A stretch of 64,000 nt of DNA from Sclerodactyla briareus. Taxonomy: Eukaryota; Echinodermata; Holothuroidea; Dendrochirotida; Sclerodactylidae. The translations under genes were made by a program, and so were the position numbers. Shown piece after piece: positions 1-11,245 of the stretch. Under the pieces are notes generated by a model that worked only from the letters and a program-made list of their open reading frames with translations, had not been told where the DNA came from and did not search any database. The stretch's first letter is position 1. Each line of letters begins with the position of its first letter. Where the stretch lies: assembly GCA_026419785.1 (NCBI GenBank), contig JAODTK010000300.1, positions 62,001 to 126,000 of the forward strand, given 5' to 3'.

Positions 1-1262
1 ATATTGCCATTCCAATGAGCATGTCCAATGTTATTTGCGAGGAAAAAAACAAAAAAGGTATAAAAAATTGAAACTTTGGCCCCTTGTAACCTCCAAGTAA
101 GTGTCCGATCGAAGCGGGCGTTGTTTCTCTCTCTCCATAAAGCACATAAAGCTCAATCACATATCCAAAATAACAGTTTTTTTTTTTGCCCGATAAAACT
201 CATTAAATAAGCACATTTATTCAAGATTCGACTTTCACACATGACCACCCGACAGAGGGCAATCAGGTCAGAGCGTTCCACACATGCAGGTCAACAATTA
301 TATCACAAGGTGAACCATCCAGCCTTCGCAGATATTCAATTCTCCGATTATAGCCAAAAAACAGTTTTTGACCCATAAGTGACCCCAAAGACTTTCATGA
401 TGATATGACAGTTTATGAGAATTGTTTAACTCTCCATGTGATACATCCACTCCTGGAGCATTTGCAGTCTGAGGAACACACCCAGTGCTATTGCCGAAAA
501 AGTGCTAAATTCAGTTTTTGACCCCTAAGTGACCTTTATGACTCAATGACATGGCGTTTTATAAAATTGTTACACTCCATGTGTGCATCCAATGGCTTCA
601 TAGAAGCAAATTGCATTTCCAATGAAACATGTTCAATGTTATTGCGAAAAAGGTATAAAATTGAACTTGACCCCTTGTAACTACCAAAGTAGTGTCCGAT
701 TGAAGCGGAGTTGTTTCCCTCATAAAGCAAAAAAGCTCTATCCAACATATCCAAAAAGAACCCGTTTCTACTGTTGTGCCCGTAAAGCCTTAAATAAGCA
801 CATTTTTTCAAGATTCGACCTTAACCACTGACCAACCGAAGCGGTCAAATTCAGTCAAGGTCACACCATGGAGGTCAACAATTATATCACAAGGTGAACC
901 ATCCAGCCTTCGCAGATATTCAATGCGCCGATTATAGCAAAAAAAACAGTTTTTGACTTAAGTGACCCCGAAGACCTTTAATGATATGACAGATTTTATG
1001 GAGACTGTGTTACTCGCCATGTTATACATCCACTCCTAGGAGATTTTTGCATTCTGAGAAACACACCCAGTTGGCTATTGCCCAAAAAGTACTTAAAAAT
1101 CAGTTTTTGACCCCTAAGGTGACCTTTAATGACCTTCAATGGAATGCGGTGCTCATGAAAAGTGGTACACGCCATGTGATGCATCCACTCCTCAAGAAAC
1201 CATATTGCCATTCCAATGAACTGTCCAATGTTATTGCGAAAAAAGTATTAAACGATTCATTT
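1..1262 (-). repeat. About 600-bp tandem units inside A1
   Basis: Two full units and the start of a third are visible. The landmark (T)CCAATG(AA)CATGTCCAATGTTATTGCG recurs near positions 13, 620 and 1215, giving a period of about 600 bp. Each unit contains related sub-blocks marked by TTTTTGACCCCTAAGTGACC (near 518 and 1108) and CACTCCTAGGA. Single-base insertions and deletions between units are frequent. The same unit occurs in forward orientation at 4426-6110 and 8463-10990, and in this orientation at 27545-28330. Confidence 0.8.
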
Positions 1263-2100
1263 TGAATGCGTCAGGACAAACTAATATGCAAAGTAGTCCC
1301 GCAAATTTACCCTCAGTGATCTTGATGCTAGTGAATAAAATTTATCAGGACTGGTAGTAGGTCTATTCACAACAGTTTAGTCAAAAATCCCTAAAAGTGA
1401 GAAAATAATTGCATTAATTATTCTAATTATGCTAACGAATATGTAAATTAAAAACACACATAATGACCTTCAGTGATTCAACGCAATGAATAATTTATCG
1501 GGATGTTAGAAGGTCCACTCACCAAGGTTCGTGAGGGAATCCAACGAAGGTTATAAATTTGCCTATTGTTACTAATTTGGCCACACTATGAGGCAAATTA
1601 GGTGTCATGCAAGATGGACTCCAGTGACCTCGGGACCAACATTAGGAAAATTCATCGGCACTGATAGTTGGCCATAGTCACCCCAAGTTTCATGAAAAAT
1701 CAATGAAGTGAAATATAACATACAATATGCTATAATTAGGGCTATGGCCAAGAAATGCAAACTTGACCCTCGGATGACATTGAAATCCGTCATGTTGTTC
1801 GGCTCCAACAAACTACCCACAACCACCACGTTTCGTGTAAAGCGTACGAACTTGAAAATTGGAAAAACCTGCAAAATAGAGGGCAACAAATATACGATAT
1901 AGCCATTTCGAACTATCCGAGATTTACTCTAACGGAATGTTGTGTCCCAAGTTTTGGGTCAATCGGATAAACTGTTAAAGAATGAGAACGCTAACGCCTA
2001 AGTTTCCGGCGCGAAAGACGGCTGGCGGCGGGGAAGACGGAGGGGGCACACGGCCAAAACCATAAACCCCGAAACACTTGCAGGTTGCAGGGATATATAA
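1..2100 (-). mobile_element. Helitron-like (HINE) element A1, 3' part outside window
   Basis: Read on the minus strand, the element starts at about 2100 with a degenerate TTATATATCCCTGC end. It runs through a GC-rich stretch at 1990-2050, a body at 1265-1980 with phrases such as CGAAACTTGG and GGATGACATTGAAAT, and then tandem units at 1-1262. The 3' hairpin and CTAG end would lie left of position 1. Seven other family A copies in this window show the same 5' end or the same tandem units. It has no coding capacity. It faces copy A2 (3550-6113) in inverted orientation across 1.45 kb. The Helentron/HINE assignment comes from the family-wide 3' end, not from this copy, and is an inference. Confidence 0.6.
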
Positions 2101-3156
2101 TTAGATATTCTCATAAGTTTCAGATTACATTTCATTCAGGTCTATCACCTCAATTTTGCTTAGCTGCTCACGTGACGAATGTTACCACTATTTTAAACCT
2201 CGCTTAGAGCTCAGCAAGGTTGTTACTTGTACAAACTAGAACTGAAGTAGTTGAACTGTTAGCAAGATTGCCAGTGCAGTTTAACCCTTCTGTGAACTTA
2301 CTGTCATGGTCAGATCTGACCACCGCTTGACCAAGATGAGACCGACTGGTAGTTTTGTTTAGGAAGCCTAGTGCGGCCATTGTGCAGGGGAGAGGCCACG
2401 CCTGCCCACATCTTGGGGGTTGGGAGGCATGTCCACCCAAGAATCCGGACCATTTAGGAGATTCGAGGAAATACTCGACATGCAATCTTCAAATCTCAAA
2501 AAACTAGTAGGGTTTAACATATTCTGTGTACTGTGTCGGTTTAAAGACAAGCTATTGTGTAGATTTACAGGTTGAAAACTAGTGGCACATTGAATGTGAG
2601 GTGGGTCATCACTGGCGTCATTCAAATCTCGATCAAATAAAATCACTATTGATGGAATGATGCCATGATCATGTAATGTGTGAAGAACAGGGTTGCATGT
2701 TTGTTAAACTTCCCTTCCCCTTCCCTCATATTGGATCGCTCCCAGGCCAGCATAGCCTAGTTTATCATGTACCAGGTGTACATGAGTAAGAATATTCCAG
2801 GTGCTCTATCAAATAAATGTGCACGGCTCTGCGTACACAACAACTTTTTGTGGTCTTCCATTGTTTGCCCTCTGATTTTCGTGAAAAAATTTGTCCACCA
2901 CCAAGGACTGTGGACATTTTGAGACTATAGCGTGAAACATTCAAAAACAAATATCACGGTGGGGCAATAACAGGAAAACAGCTGCTCGGCTACCTTGCAT
3001 CAGCAATGTCCTCTAAACTTCAATGGCAGTACATTTCTTCATCTCTATCCAAAGTAGTAGTGAACAATATAACAAAATTTGGTCCAAAAAGTGTATATAT
3101 ATAAATATGATTGACATGTTTTAAAACACGATTAGAAAGTAATTGTGTGGTTGGAC
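2101..3156. other. No gene seen; spacer between A1 and A2
   Basis: Single-copy-looking sequence. Only short open frames occur, without recognisable motifs. It forms most of the spacer between the two oppositely oriented family A copies. Confidence 0.5.
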
Positions 3157-3545
3157 TGATTTGAATTTGATTTCTACGGGTTCAGGAAGCAGTAAGTCAT
3201 CTAGGAACCTGGGCTGTAGTGATACATGGATGAGCACCGGCGGTAGCTCGCCTCTCTTCTCGGACTGGTGCTCCAGGGACCGCCATTTTAACGTTCGTCC
3301 ATCCGAAAAGGACTATCAGTGAACTTCATGACCCGACCACTTATTGGAACCTGGAGGAGCGGAGTTAAGTTGAGACTTAATGCAAGTATCCCGTAACAAA
3401 CCCCGTAACCCCAGAGAATCCAATGCATCACAGCGGAACCCTGAAGTGAAGACCAATGACTCCCGACCATCGCAACTGCAACCACAGTAACAACCACCAG
3501 GGTAAATCGTTCCTAGGGACTGCTTGTTGTAATTGGAATCTGGAA
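3157..3545 (-). repeat. Degenerate SINE-like repeat
   Basis: The stretch TTGATTTGAATTTGATTTCT near 3158 matches the tail of the tRNA-derived SINE at 50640-50860. The block CACCGGCGGTAGCTCGCCT followed by GACCGCCATTTTAACG (3235-3295) matches 38070-38180 in the SINE at 38050-38350. The tRNA-like head expected near 3430-3500 is only vaguely recognisable, so this is an old or partial copy. It ends right at the 5' end of the A2 element. Confidence 0.5.
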
Positions 3546-3549
3546 TAAG

Positions 3550-6113
3550 TATATCCCCGCCAAACACTGAAGTGGGGGATGATTATGGTTTGGCCGGTTG
3601 CCCCACGTATCCGACCCGCCGGCCGGCTCCGCCGCCGCGCCGCCCGCCGCCGCCGGCCGCCGCTGGAAACCTTTAGGCGTTAGCACTCTCATTCTTTAAC
3701 AGTTTATCCGATTGACCCAAACTTGGTACCCTGTCCGTATTATAAAATCTCGGATAAGTTCGAAAATAGGCTATCTCGTATATTTGTTTCCCTCATTTTG
3801 CAGTTTCGCAAAATTTCAAGTTCGTGCGATTTACACGAAACGTGGTGGTTGTGGGTAGTTGTTGGAGCCGAACAACATGGTGACCATTTCAAGGTCATCC
3901 GAGGTCAAAGTTGGCATTTTTTTTGGCCAGTGGCTAATTAAAATCCAAGCAGAACTTTGTGGTTGATATTGCAAACTTCATTGGTTTTCATGAAACTTGG
4001 TTATAGGCCAACTATCAGTTCCGATGAATTTTCCTAATGTGGCCGATATCACTGGAGGTCATCTTGCTGACTAATTTTGCATAATAGTTGGCCAGATTAG
4101 CAATTCGGCAAATTTATACCTTTGTTGGATTTCTCACGAAACTTGGTGAGAGGACTTCTAAAGTCCCGATACATTTATTTCCAATGGGGCATTGAAATCA
4201 CTGAAGTCATTATGTGTGTTAAATTTACATATTCGTTATCATAAATTCGAATAATTTAAAAGGGGGCATTATTTTCTCAATTTAGGGATTTTGACGAAAC
4301 ATTGTGAATAGGAACTACTCCCAGTCCTGATAAATTATCAATAGCATCGTCGAGATCACTGAGGGTAATTTGTGGGACTATTTGCATATTAGTTGTCCTG
4401 ATCAGTCAAAATGATGATTTAAATACTTTTTTCGGCAATAACATTGGACATGTTCATTGAGAATGCAATAATGCTTCTAGGAGTGGACCCATCACATGGA
4501 GAGTAACAATTTCATCAAACCGCCATTTCATTGCATGTCATTAAAGGTCACTTAGGGGTCAAAAACTGATTTAGTACTTTTTCTGCAATAGGCCCTGGTG
4601 TGTTCATCAAATTGCAAATGCTCCTAGGAGTGGATGTATAACGTGGGAGTTACAATTCTCCTAAAAACTGTCATACATTAAGGTCATTCGTGGTCACTTA
4701 GGGGTTCAATCAACTGTTTTTTGGCTATAATGGGAGAATTGAATATCTGCGAAATGCTGGATGGTTTCACCAGTGATATAATTGTTGCCTCCATGTTGTG
4801 ACCTCTGACCTGAATTTGACCTCTGGCGGGTGGTCATGTGGTTATGGGTCGAATCTTGAATAATTTCTATTTAAGGAGTTACGGCAAAAAACCAGTAGAA
4901 ACTGGTTATTTTTGGATATGTGAATAGAGCTTTGTGTGCTTTATTGAGGGAAAACCCCTCCCCTTCGATCGGCACACTTACTTTGGGATTGTACAAGGGG
5001 TAAACGTTCAATTTTTATTACCTTTTTTCACAATAACATTGGACAGTTCTTGGAATGCAATATGCTTCTAGGAGTGGATCCTCACATACATGGAGTGAAC
5101 AATTTTCATAGAAAACCTCCAGTGTCATTGAATGTCATTAAAGGTCACTTAAGGGGTCAAAAACTGATTTTGAGTCTTTTTCGGCAAAATAGCACTGGGT
5201 GTGTTCATCAGAATGCAAAATGCTCCTGGGAGTGATTATCACATGGAGAAGTAACACTTCTCAATAGGAACTGTCAATCCTTAAAGGTCATTCTAGTTCA
5301 CTTAGGGGTCAAAAACTGTTTTTTGTATAATCGAAAGTTGAATATCTGCGAAGCTGGGATGGTTCACCATGTGAGATAATTGTTGACCTGCATGTAGTGG
5401 GACCTCTGACCTGAAGTTGATTCTGTCGGGTGGTCATATGGTGTGAAGGGCGAATCTTGAATAGATGTGCGTTATTAAGGAGGTACGCGGCAAACAAAAA
5501 AAAAAGAAACATGGTTATTTTGGATAGGGTGATTGAGCTTTGTGTGCTTATGGAGAGAAGAAAACACTCCCACTTCGATCGGACACTTACTTTGTAGTTA
5601 CAAGGGGTCAAAGTTCAATTTATACCTTTTTCGCAAATAACATTGGACATGTTCATTGGAATGCAATATTACTTGTAGGAGTGGATGCATCACATGGAGT
5701 GGTGACACAATTTTCATTAAAAACCGCCATGTCATTGAAGGTCAGTATTAAAAAGGTCACTTAGGGGTTCAAAAACTGATTTTAGTACTTTTTCTGCAAT
5801 AGCACCGGGTGTGTTCATCAGATATGCAAAATGCTCCTAGGAGTGGATTGGATCACATGGAGAGTAAACAATTTTCATAAAAAAAAACTGTCATATCAGT
5901 TAAAGGTCTTCGAGGTCACTTAGGAGGTCACAAAACTGTTTTTTGGCTATAATCGAGAGAAATTTTGAATATCTGCGAAGGCTGGATGGTTCACCATGTG
6001 TGATTAATTGTTGACCTGCATTGTGTGACCTTGATTGAATTTGACCTCTGTCAGGTGGCCATGTGGTTGAAAGGTGATCTTGAATAAATGTGCTTATTTA
6101 ATTTAAGGACGCA
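3550..6113 (+). mobile_element. Helitron-like (HINE) element A2, 3' truncated
   Basis: Starts with TATATCCCCGCC at 3550, followed by a CCG-rich block (3615-3665). A body at 3670-4425 is the inverted counterpart of 1265-1990; shared phrases include TTTAGGCGTTAGCACTCTCA and TTTGGCCAGTGGC-type text. Tandem units follow to about 6113. The unit is cut in its conserved TTTAAGGAGTTACGGG region and no hairpin or CTAG end is present, so the copy is truncated on its 3' side. It has no coding capacity. It forms a long imperfect inverted repeat with A1. Confidence 0.65.
4426..6110 (+). repeat. About 600-bp tandem units inside A2
   Basis: The landmark AATAACATTGGACA(T/G)GTTC recurs near 4437, 5032 and 5635, giving a period of about 600 bp. 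The third unit is incomplete. Inside each unit two related blocks of about 150 bp begin with TACTTTTTCGGCAATA and carry CTAGGAGTGGAT and CACTTAGGGGTCAAAAACTG. The rest of the unit holds TTGACCTCTGTCGGGTGGTC and CTTCGATCGGACACTTACTT. Short open frames within it are not conserved between units because of indels. Confidence 0.85.
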
Positions 6114-7729
6114 CCTTGCCGGGCTGTAGGGGTGACCCTCATACAATAACAAGTGCATTATGGGGAAATGACCCATTTACCTGTAACGTTGTCGCTTCAC
6201 AAAGTCTATGAATGACTTCTTTCCACGAATATTGTCCGTTTCATGTTCACCAAAATTTCTTGAATAAGAGATGCGGGGAAAGATACGTCTGGCGGTTACG
6301 CCCGACATTTCTGTTCGTTGTGAAGTGTCACTGACACCAGTCTACCATTCTTCTGCCATTAGCCTATTTGGTCGAAGACTGGTCTCAGGCTTGCTATTGC
6401 AATATTATGTTGATGTAGATAATGTTGAGTGAAAACCATGTTCCCCTTTGAACAAGATGGCAAAACTTTCCTTGTTCATGTACAGAGGTAGATTTTACTT
6501 CAGCAGACATTACCCCCTTCCCTACCCCCCGCCTTCTCCTCCATCGCCATAATTCGCAGTTTCCTCCTATAATAACCCTGGTTTATGCGTGTTCTCATGT
6601 TAAAAACTGGGGGCCTCAGTGAATGCGTGTAAAGTTGGAGGACTGCTACGGTGCTTAATCTACACATAATGGACCAACGCGATTAGTCACATGGCATAAT
6701 GCTGCACATTTATCACAACCTCACGTGGCGAACTTTGTGCCGTAACATGAATGGTTCTATGAGTCATAGCTTAATGGACGAGGATGGCCCGACAGCGGAG
6801 AAGAAGCGTCATGGTCTCTGAGGGTGCAGTTGACAAGGAGCTATCTCCCCCCTCGAGCGGTATTGGTGATTGAGTGACAGCCATTCTCCTTCTCCCGCGA
6901 GAATCGTCAGCTTTGCCGCTCGAGTACCCCTCTAAACCATCTAACCCTGCTGCTTGCTCAACGGATCAAGATGATGGAGGAGGAATAGTCGTTGAAATAT
7001 GAGGAATGAGTCCATGATTGTGCCGGCAAATGCCAGTAATGTAAAGACATGTACATATGAACACCGATCACTTCATAGCATATGGGAAAATTTGCTGAGT
7101 ACAATCATTTGGAGAAGTGAAGGGAAACCAAAAAAACTTATCAGGAGGAGGGCTGTGGGAGGCTCAGAGGGAGGGATAGGAACTGTGCATGAAACTGTGT
7201 CCTTTGCTGTGAAGGCTGGTGGGCTAGAAAAAGTTGTTTCAGAATCACCTGGAAAAAATACAATGAGAGAGAGATAAAATGTATGCTCACTCCATGTAAC
7301 AGCAAGATTGTTTTGAGCTAAATCCCCATAAACTAACCTAGGCAGCCCAATCCATCACTTTCTATATGAAGAATGGTTTTTCTTCTGGGCTTTATGCTTC
7401 CCCATGTTGAAGACACTATTTACAATTGATGTTTACATTTTAATGTCATCCTAAACTCCTGGTCTTAGACTCGTAAATTTGCTAGATTCTAGGTGTTAAC
7501 GTTCCATTTAGCCTTTGAATAGTCAAGAAAATGAGCACAATGATATTTAAAATGAATGTTTCACTCAAATCTAAAAGAACTTCAGTCCAAAATTTACAGC
7601 ACTCAAATCATTTCTGAGGTTTGGAGAAAACGTGTGATTCGAAATGTTTGAAATAGTGGCCGGGCACTTGTGTAGCAATTTGAGGATTTGTAGAAACTAG
7701 TATGCTGTCCATAGTTCTGTGTACACAAC
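6114..7729. other. No gene seen; mostly unique sequence
   Basis: No convincing coding frame. One short stretch (6322-6362, AGTGTCACTGACACCAG then ACCATTCTTCTGCCATTA) is repeated in inverse orientation at 63038-63082. A C-rich run lies at 6520-6535. Confidence 0.45.
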
Positions 7730-7977
7730 CAGGGGCGTCAGAGCGTTCCGAAAAGTGGGGGACATATCGAACGCACATGACCATGCCTAAGCGGAGCGCC
7801 ACCAACGGTTGGCGTGGGCGTTCAAAGAATTTTTCAGATTTTCATACCCACCAGAATCGACGGAACTGCACTTGCAGCTCACTAGCACCCACCTACATGT
7901 GTGATTCGAGTAAAGACAGCCAACAAAGTTGTCATTGTGCATACTAAGATATTTACCGAGGATCACACATGGTTTTT
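7730..7977 (+). mobile_element. hAT-like element C1, left part (interrupted)
   Basis: Starts with CAGGGGCGTCAG at 7730, a typical hAT-type terminus, then AAAAGTGGGGGACA. It aligns along its length to 53158-53408 of the intact copy C2, for example AAGCGGAGCGCCACCA and GTTGTCATTGTGCATACTAA. The match stops after CACACATGGTTTTTTG. It resumes at 11887, after a 3.9 kb insertion, at the corresponding point of C2. The left flank TACACAAC (7722-7729) resembles the right flank TTACAAAC (12615-12622), allowing one indel, as expected of an 8-bp target duplication. No transposase is present. Confidence 0.7.
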
Positions 7978-8017
7978 TGTCTCGCCTGAAGAAATTCAGG
8001 AGGAACTTAGTGGTCAC

Positions 8018-8085
8018 TTGGCGTGTGTGTGTGTATGTGTGTGTTGCGTGTGGCTGTGTGTGATGTGTGGTTGTGTTTGTGTTTT

Positions 8086-8124
<39 letters not shown>

Positions 8125-8187
8125 TGTGTTTTGGGGGGGGGTTTTTTGTGTGTGTGTGTGTGTGCTCTTCGTGTGTGTGTGTGTGTC
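8018..8187 (+). repeat. GT microsatellite with long G tracts
   Basis: GT-rich tract interrupted by a run of 35 G (8088-8122) and a second run of 9 G (8133-8141). Open frames across it (Gly/Val/Cys on one strand, Thr/His/Pro on the other) are composition artefacts. G-run length is likely to be unreliable in the assembly. Confidence 0.95.
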
Positions 8188-8299
8188 ACACTTCCTCTGA
8201 GCAGGATATCTCTCGAACGGCAAGTGCAATTGCGACAAAGATTTTCATGTAGCATCGGGGTTGGGTGAACACGGATCTGATTAGATGGCACACAAGTCA

Positions 8300-8462
8300 C
8301 TAATTAAGAAGGTAATTAGCCTATTTTATGTCATTTATCGTTCAGCATAAAAGGCATGCTCGTGAGCAAGAATTACGGATGAACCGTAGGTGCTATGGTG
8401 TTTGGTTGGCACATAGATGCGGGATATGAGTAGATGACTGATTAAATTTTCAGCGTAAAATA
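8300..8462 (+). repeat. Block B, first copy flanking A3
   Basis: AAGGTAATTAGCCTATTT, then GAGCAAGAATTACGGATGAA and GCACATAGATGCGGGATATG, closely match 11068-11240. A more diverged match lies at 52625-52735. Block B is part of element D. Its presence on both sides of A3 is a direct repeat of about 165 bp. Confidence 0.7.
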
Positions 8463-11060
8463 GGGTGATCAAAGGTCAATTCGGGGTATAAAAAACAAAA
8501 AAACTTGGGTTTTTTTTTTGGCCATAATGGGAACCAAATGTCTGCCGGGTGGGGAGGTGCATAAATTTGTGATTCACCGTTGACCTCCATCTGTGTGACG
8601 TTTGATCTCAATTTGACCTTTGCCCTGTTTTTGGCCAAATCAATTTCGTGTCCATTTTCGGATCCAAAGGTACCTGCGATCAAAATGACCATATTAGCCC
8701 ATGTGACCTTTGTGTGTGAAGATATCAGAGGTCGAAGGTTTTCCAATCGAAATTTTAGGCAGTTAGGATGTGCCGTAGTGATTTGTCATGGTGATTGTTA
8801 GAATCAGCGGTCAAACTACCCCTGAAAATTAGGTCAAAAGGTCAATGTTGAATGAATGTGCTTTTTTTTTCGAGTTACAGGGCAAAGAAAAAATTACAAC
8901 TGTCAATTTGAAAAAATTGGGCTATGTGGCCGAGGCTCTGTGTGCTGAATAGACGAAACAAACTCCCGCTTCAACTCGGGCACTCGGGTTCAAGTTACGA
9001 TGGGGTCAACGGTTGGTTTTGATACCTTTTTGGCAATAGCATTGGCAGTATTCTTGAGAACATAAGCTTGTAGGACTGCGTGCATCCCTCATCGAGAGTA
9101 AAAAGTTTTCATATAAAACCTGACCATGTCATCAAAGGTCATTCAAAGTCACTTATGGACAAAAAAATAATATTTTTGGAGACAAACGTACAAGGACCAT
9201 TGCTTGAGCATGTTGGAAATTCAGGACATGGGGTACGTCATGGTGGAGAACATTTCCATAAAAACCATCATGTCATCATAGGTCATTTAAAGTCACTTAT
9301 GGGCATATAACTGACAAAAAGGATGTGTTCCTGCAACAATTCCAGTGACCTTTCCATGATGGTTATATTTCGGACGGGTGTGTAACCCATGTAGGGTTAC
9401 ATTTTTTGTAAAGATGGTCATGTCATCTGAGGTTCATTAAAGGTCAATTTGAATTCAAAAACTGATTTTGGTACTTGTTCGGCAATAGCACTGGGGTGTG
9501 TTCATCAGATGGCAAAATGCTCCTAGGAGTGGATGTATCACCATGGAGAGTACAATTTAATTAAAACTGTAATGTCCAAGGTCATTCAAAGTCACTAGGG
9601 GGTCAAAACCTGTTTTCTGGCGAAATCGGAGAATTGAATATCTGTGAAGGTGGAAGGTCACATTGTGATTATAATTGTTGACCTGCAGGGTGTGACCTCT
9701 GACTCAATTTGACTCTGTCGGGTGGTCAGTGGGTTAAAGGTGAGTCTTGAATAAATGTGCTTATTTTATTTAAGGAGTTACAGTCAAAAAAATAAGAAAC
9801 TGGTTATTTTTGGATATGTGATAGACCGTTGTGTGCTTTATGGAGAGACCAACTCCCGCTTCGATCGGACACTTTACTTTGATAGGTACAAGGGGTTCAA
9901 AGTCTTTAATTTCATAGCTTTTTCGCTATAACATTGAGCGTGTTCAGTGGAATGCAATATGCGTCTAGGAGTGGATGATTCACATGGAGAGTACAATTTT
10001 ATAAAAAACCGCCATGTCATTGAAGGTCATCAAAGGTAAGTGGGGTCAAAAACTGATTCAGTACTTTTTGCATTGTAAGCGATGGGCCATGGTCATCAGA
10101 ATGCAAAAAAATTGCGTCCGAGGAGTGATGTAATCACATGAAGAGTTTACAATTTTCATAAGAACGGCCATGTCATTATTAAAGGTCATTCAAGGTCACT
10201 TAGGATCAAAAACGTTTTCTGGGAAATATTGGAGAATTGAATATCTGTGAAGGATGGAAGTTCCACTTGTCATATAATTGTGAACCTGCATGTGTGTGAC
10301 ATCTGCCCTCAATTGACCCTCGTCGGAGTGTACATGTGGTTAAAGGTTGATTCTTGAATAAATGTGCTTATTTTATTTAAGGAGTTACGGGCAAAAAAAT
10401 AGAACACTGTTGTTTTTGGATTATGTGATGACCTTTGTGTGCTATGGAGGAAAGCCAACTCCCGCTTCGATCGGACGGCATACTTTGGGGAGTTACAAGG
10501 GGTAAAAAGTTAATTTAATAGGCTCTTTCGCAATACATTAGGCGTGTTGTGGAATGCCAATGCTTCTAGGGAGGGATGCATCACATGGCGAGTAACAAAT
10601 TTTATAAAAAACCGCATGTCATTGAAGGTCATTAAAAGTCACGTTAGGGTCAAAGAAATGATTGAATACTTTTTGGCAAAAGCACGGCGTGTTATCAGAG
10701 TGCAAAATGCTCTCAGGAGGGGAGTATCACATGGGAGTTACAATTTTCATAAAAATGCCCCATGTCATAAAGGTATTCAAGGTCACTATAAGGGGTCAGA
10801 AACTGTTTCCTGGCCGTGATCGGAGAATGAATATCTGTGAAGGCTGGCTGGGTCACAATTGTGAGATAATTGTTGACATGCATGTGTGTGACCTCTGACC
10901 TCAATTTGACCTCTGTCGGGTGGTCAGGTGGTTTTTAAAGGTAGAATCTTGATAAATGTGCTTATTTAAGGAGTTAACGTTAAAGTTAAAAAAATAGAAA
11001 CTGGATTGGCAAAGAGTGGGATATATAAGTTGGCGGTCTTCCGCCCAGCGGGTTGTCTAG
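8463..11060 (+). mobile_element. Helitron-like (HINE) element A3, 5' truncated
   Basis: The 3' end is complete: AGTGGGATATATAAG, hairpin GGCGGTCTTCCGCC (11034-11047), then GTCTAG ending at 11060 and a T outside. No TATATCCCC start is present. The element instead begins inside a diverged tandem unit at 8463. Units run to about 10990, with period landmarks near 9920 and 10530. The first 1 kb is the most diverged part (CATAATGGGAACCAAATGTC near 8523 corresponds to the standard CTATAATCGGAGAATTGAAT). No coding capacity is seen. The HINE assignment rests on known Helentron end structure. Confidence 0.65.
9425..10990 (+). repeat. About 600-bp tandem units inside A3
   Basis: The better conserved units of A3. 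GTTCATCAGA(T)GGCAAAATGC with CTCCTAGGAGTGGATGTATC at 9500-9540 is followed by equivalent text near 10095 and 10690. TTGACCTGCA(TG)GTGTGACCTCTGAC appears near 9680, 10285 and 10875. Period is about 600 bp. Indels between units are numerous. Confidence 0.8.
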
Positions 11061-11245
11061 TGAAGTAAGGTAATTAGATTAGTTTAGGTAATCGATTGTT
11101 CAGGCTCGTTAGCAAGATTACAGATGAACCGTTAGGTGCATATGGTGACGGTTTTTTTTTTTTTTTTTTTTGGGCACATAGATTGTGGGATTTGAAGTAG
11201 ATGTACTGAGTAGATTTCAGCGTCATATATGTAATGAGTCGTCTA
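11061..11245 (+). repeat. Block B, second copy flanking A3
   Basis: AAGGTAATTAGATTAGTTTA, TTAGCAAGATTACAGATGAA and GGGCACATAGATTGTGGGAT match 8300-8462. A run of 20 T lies at 11152-11171. The copy continues into the right part of element D. Confidence 0.7.

Noticed and set aside
8007..8300. Thr/His/Pro-rich and Gly/Val/Cys-rich frames
   Set aside because: They translate a GT and poly-G microsatellite.
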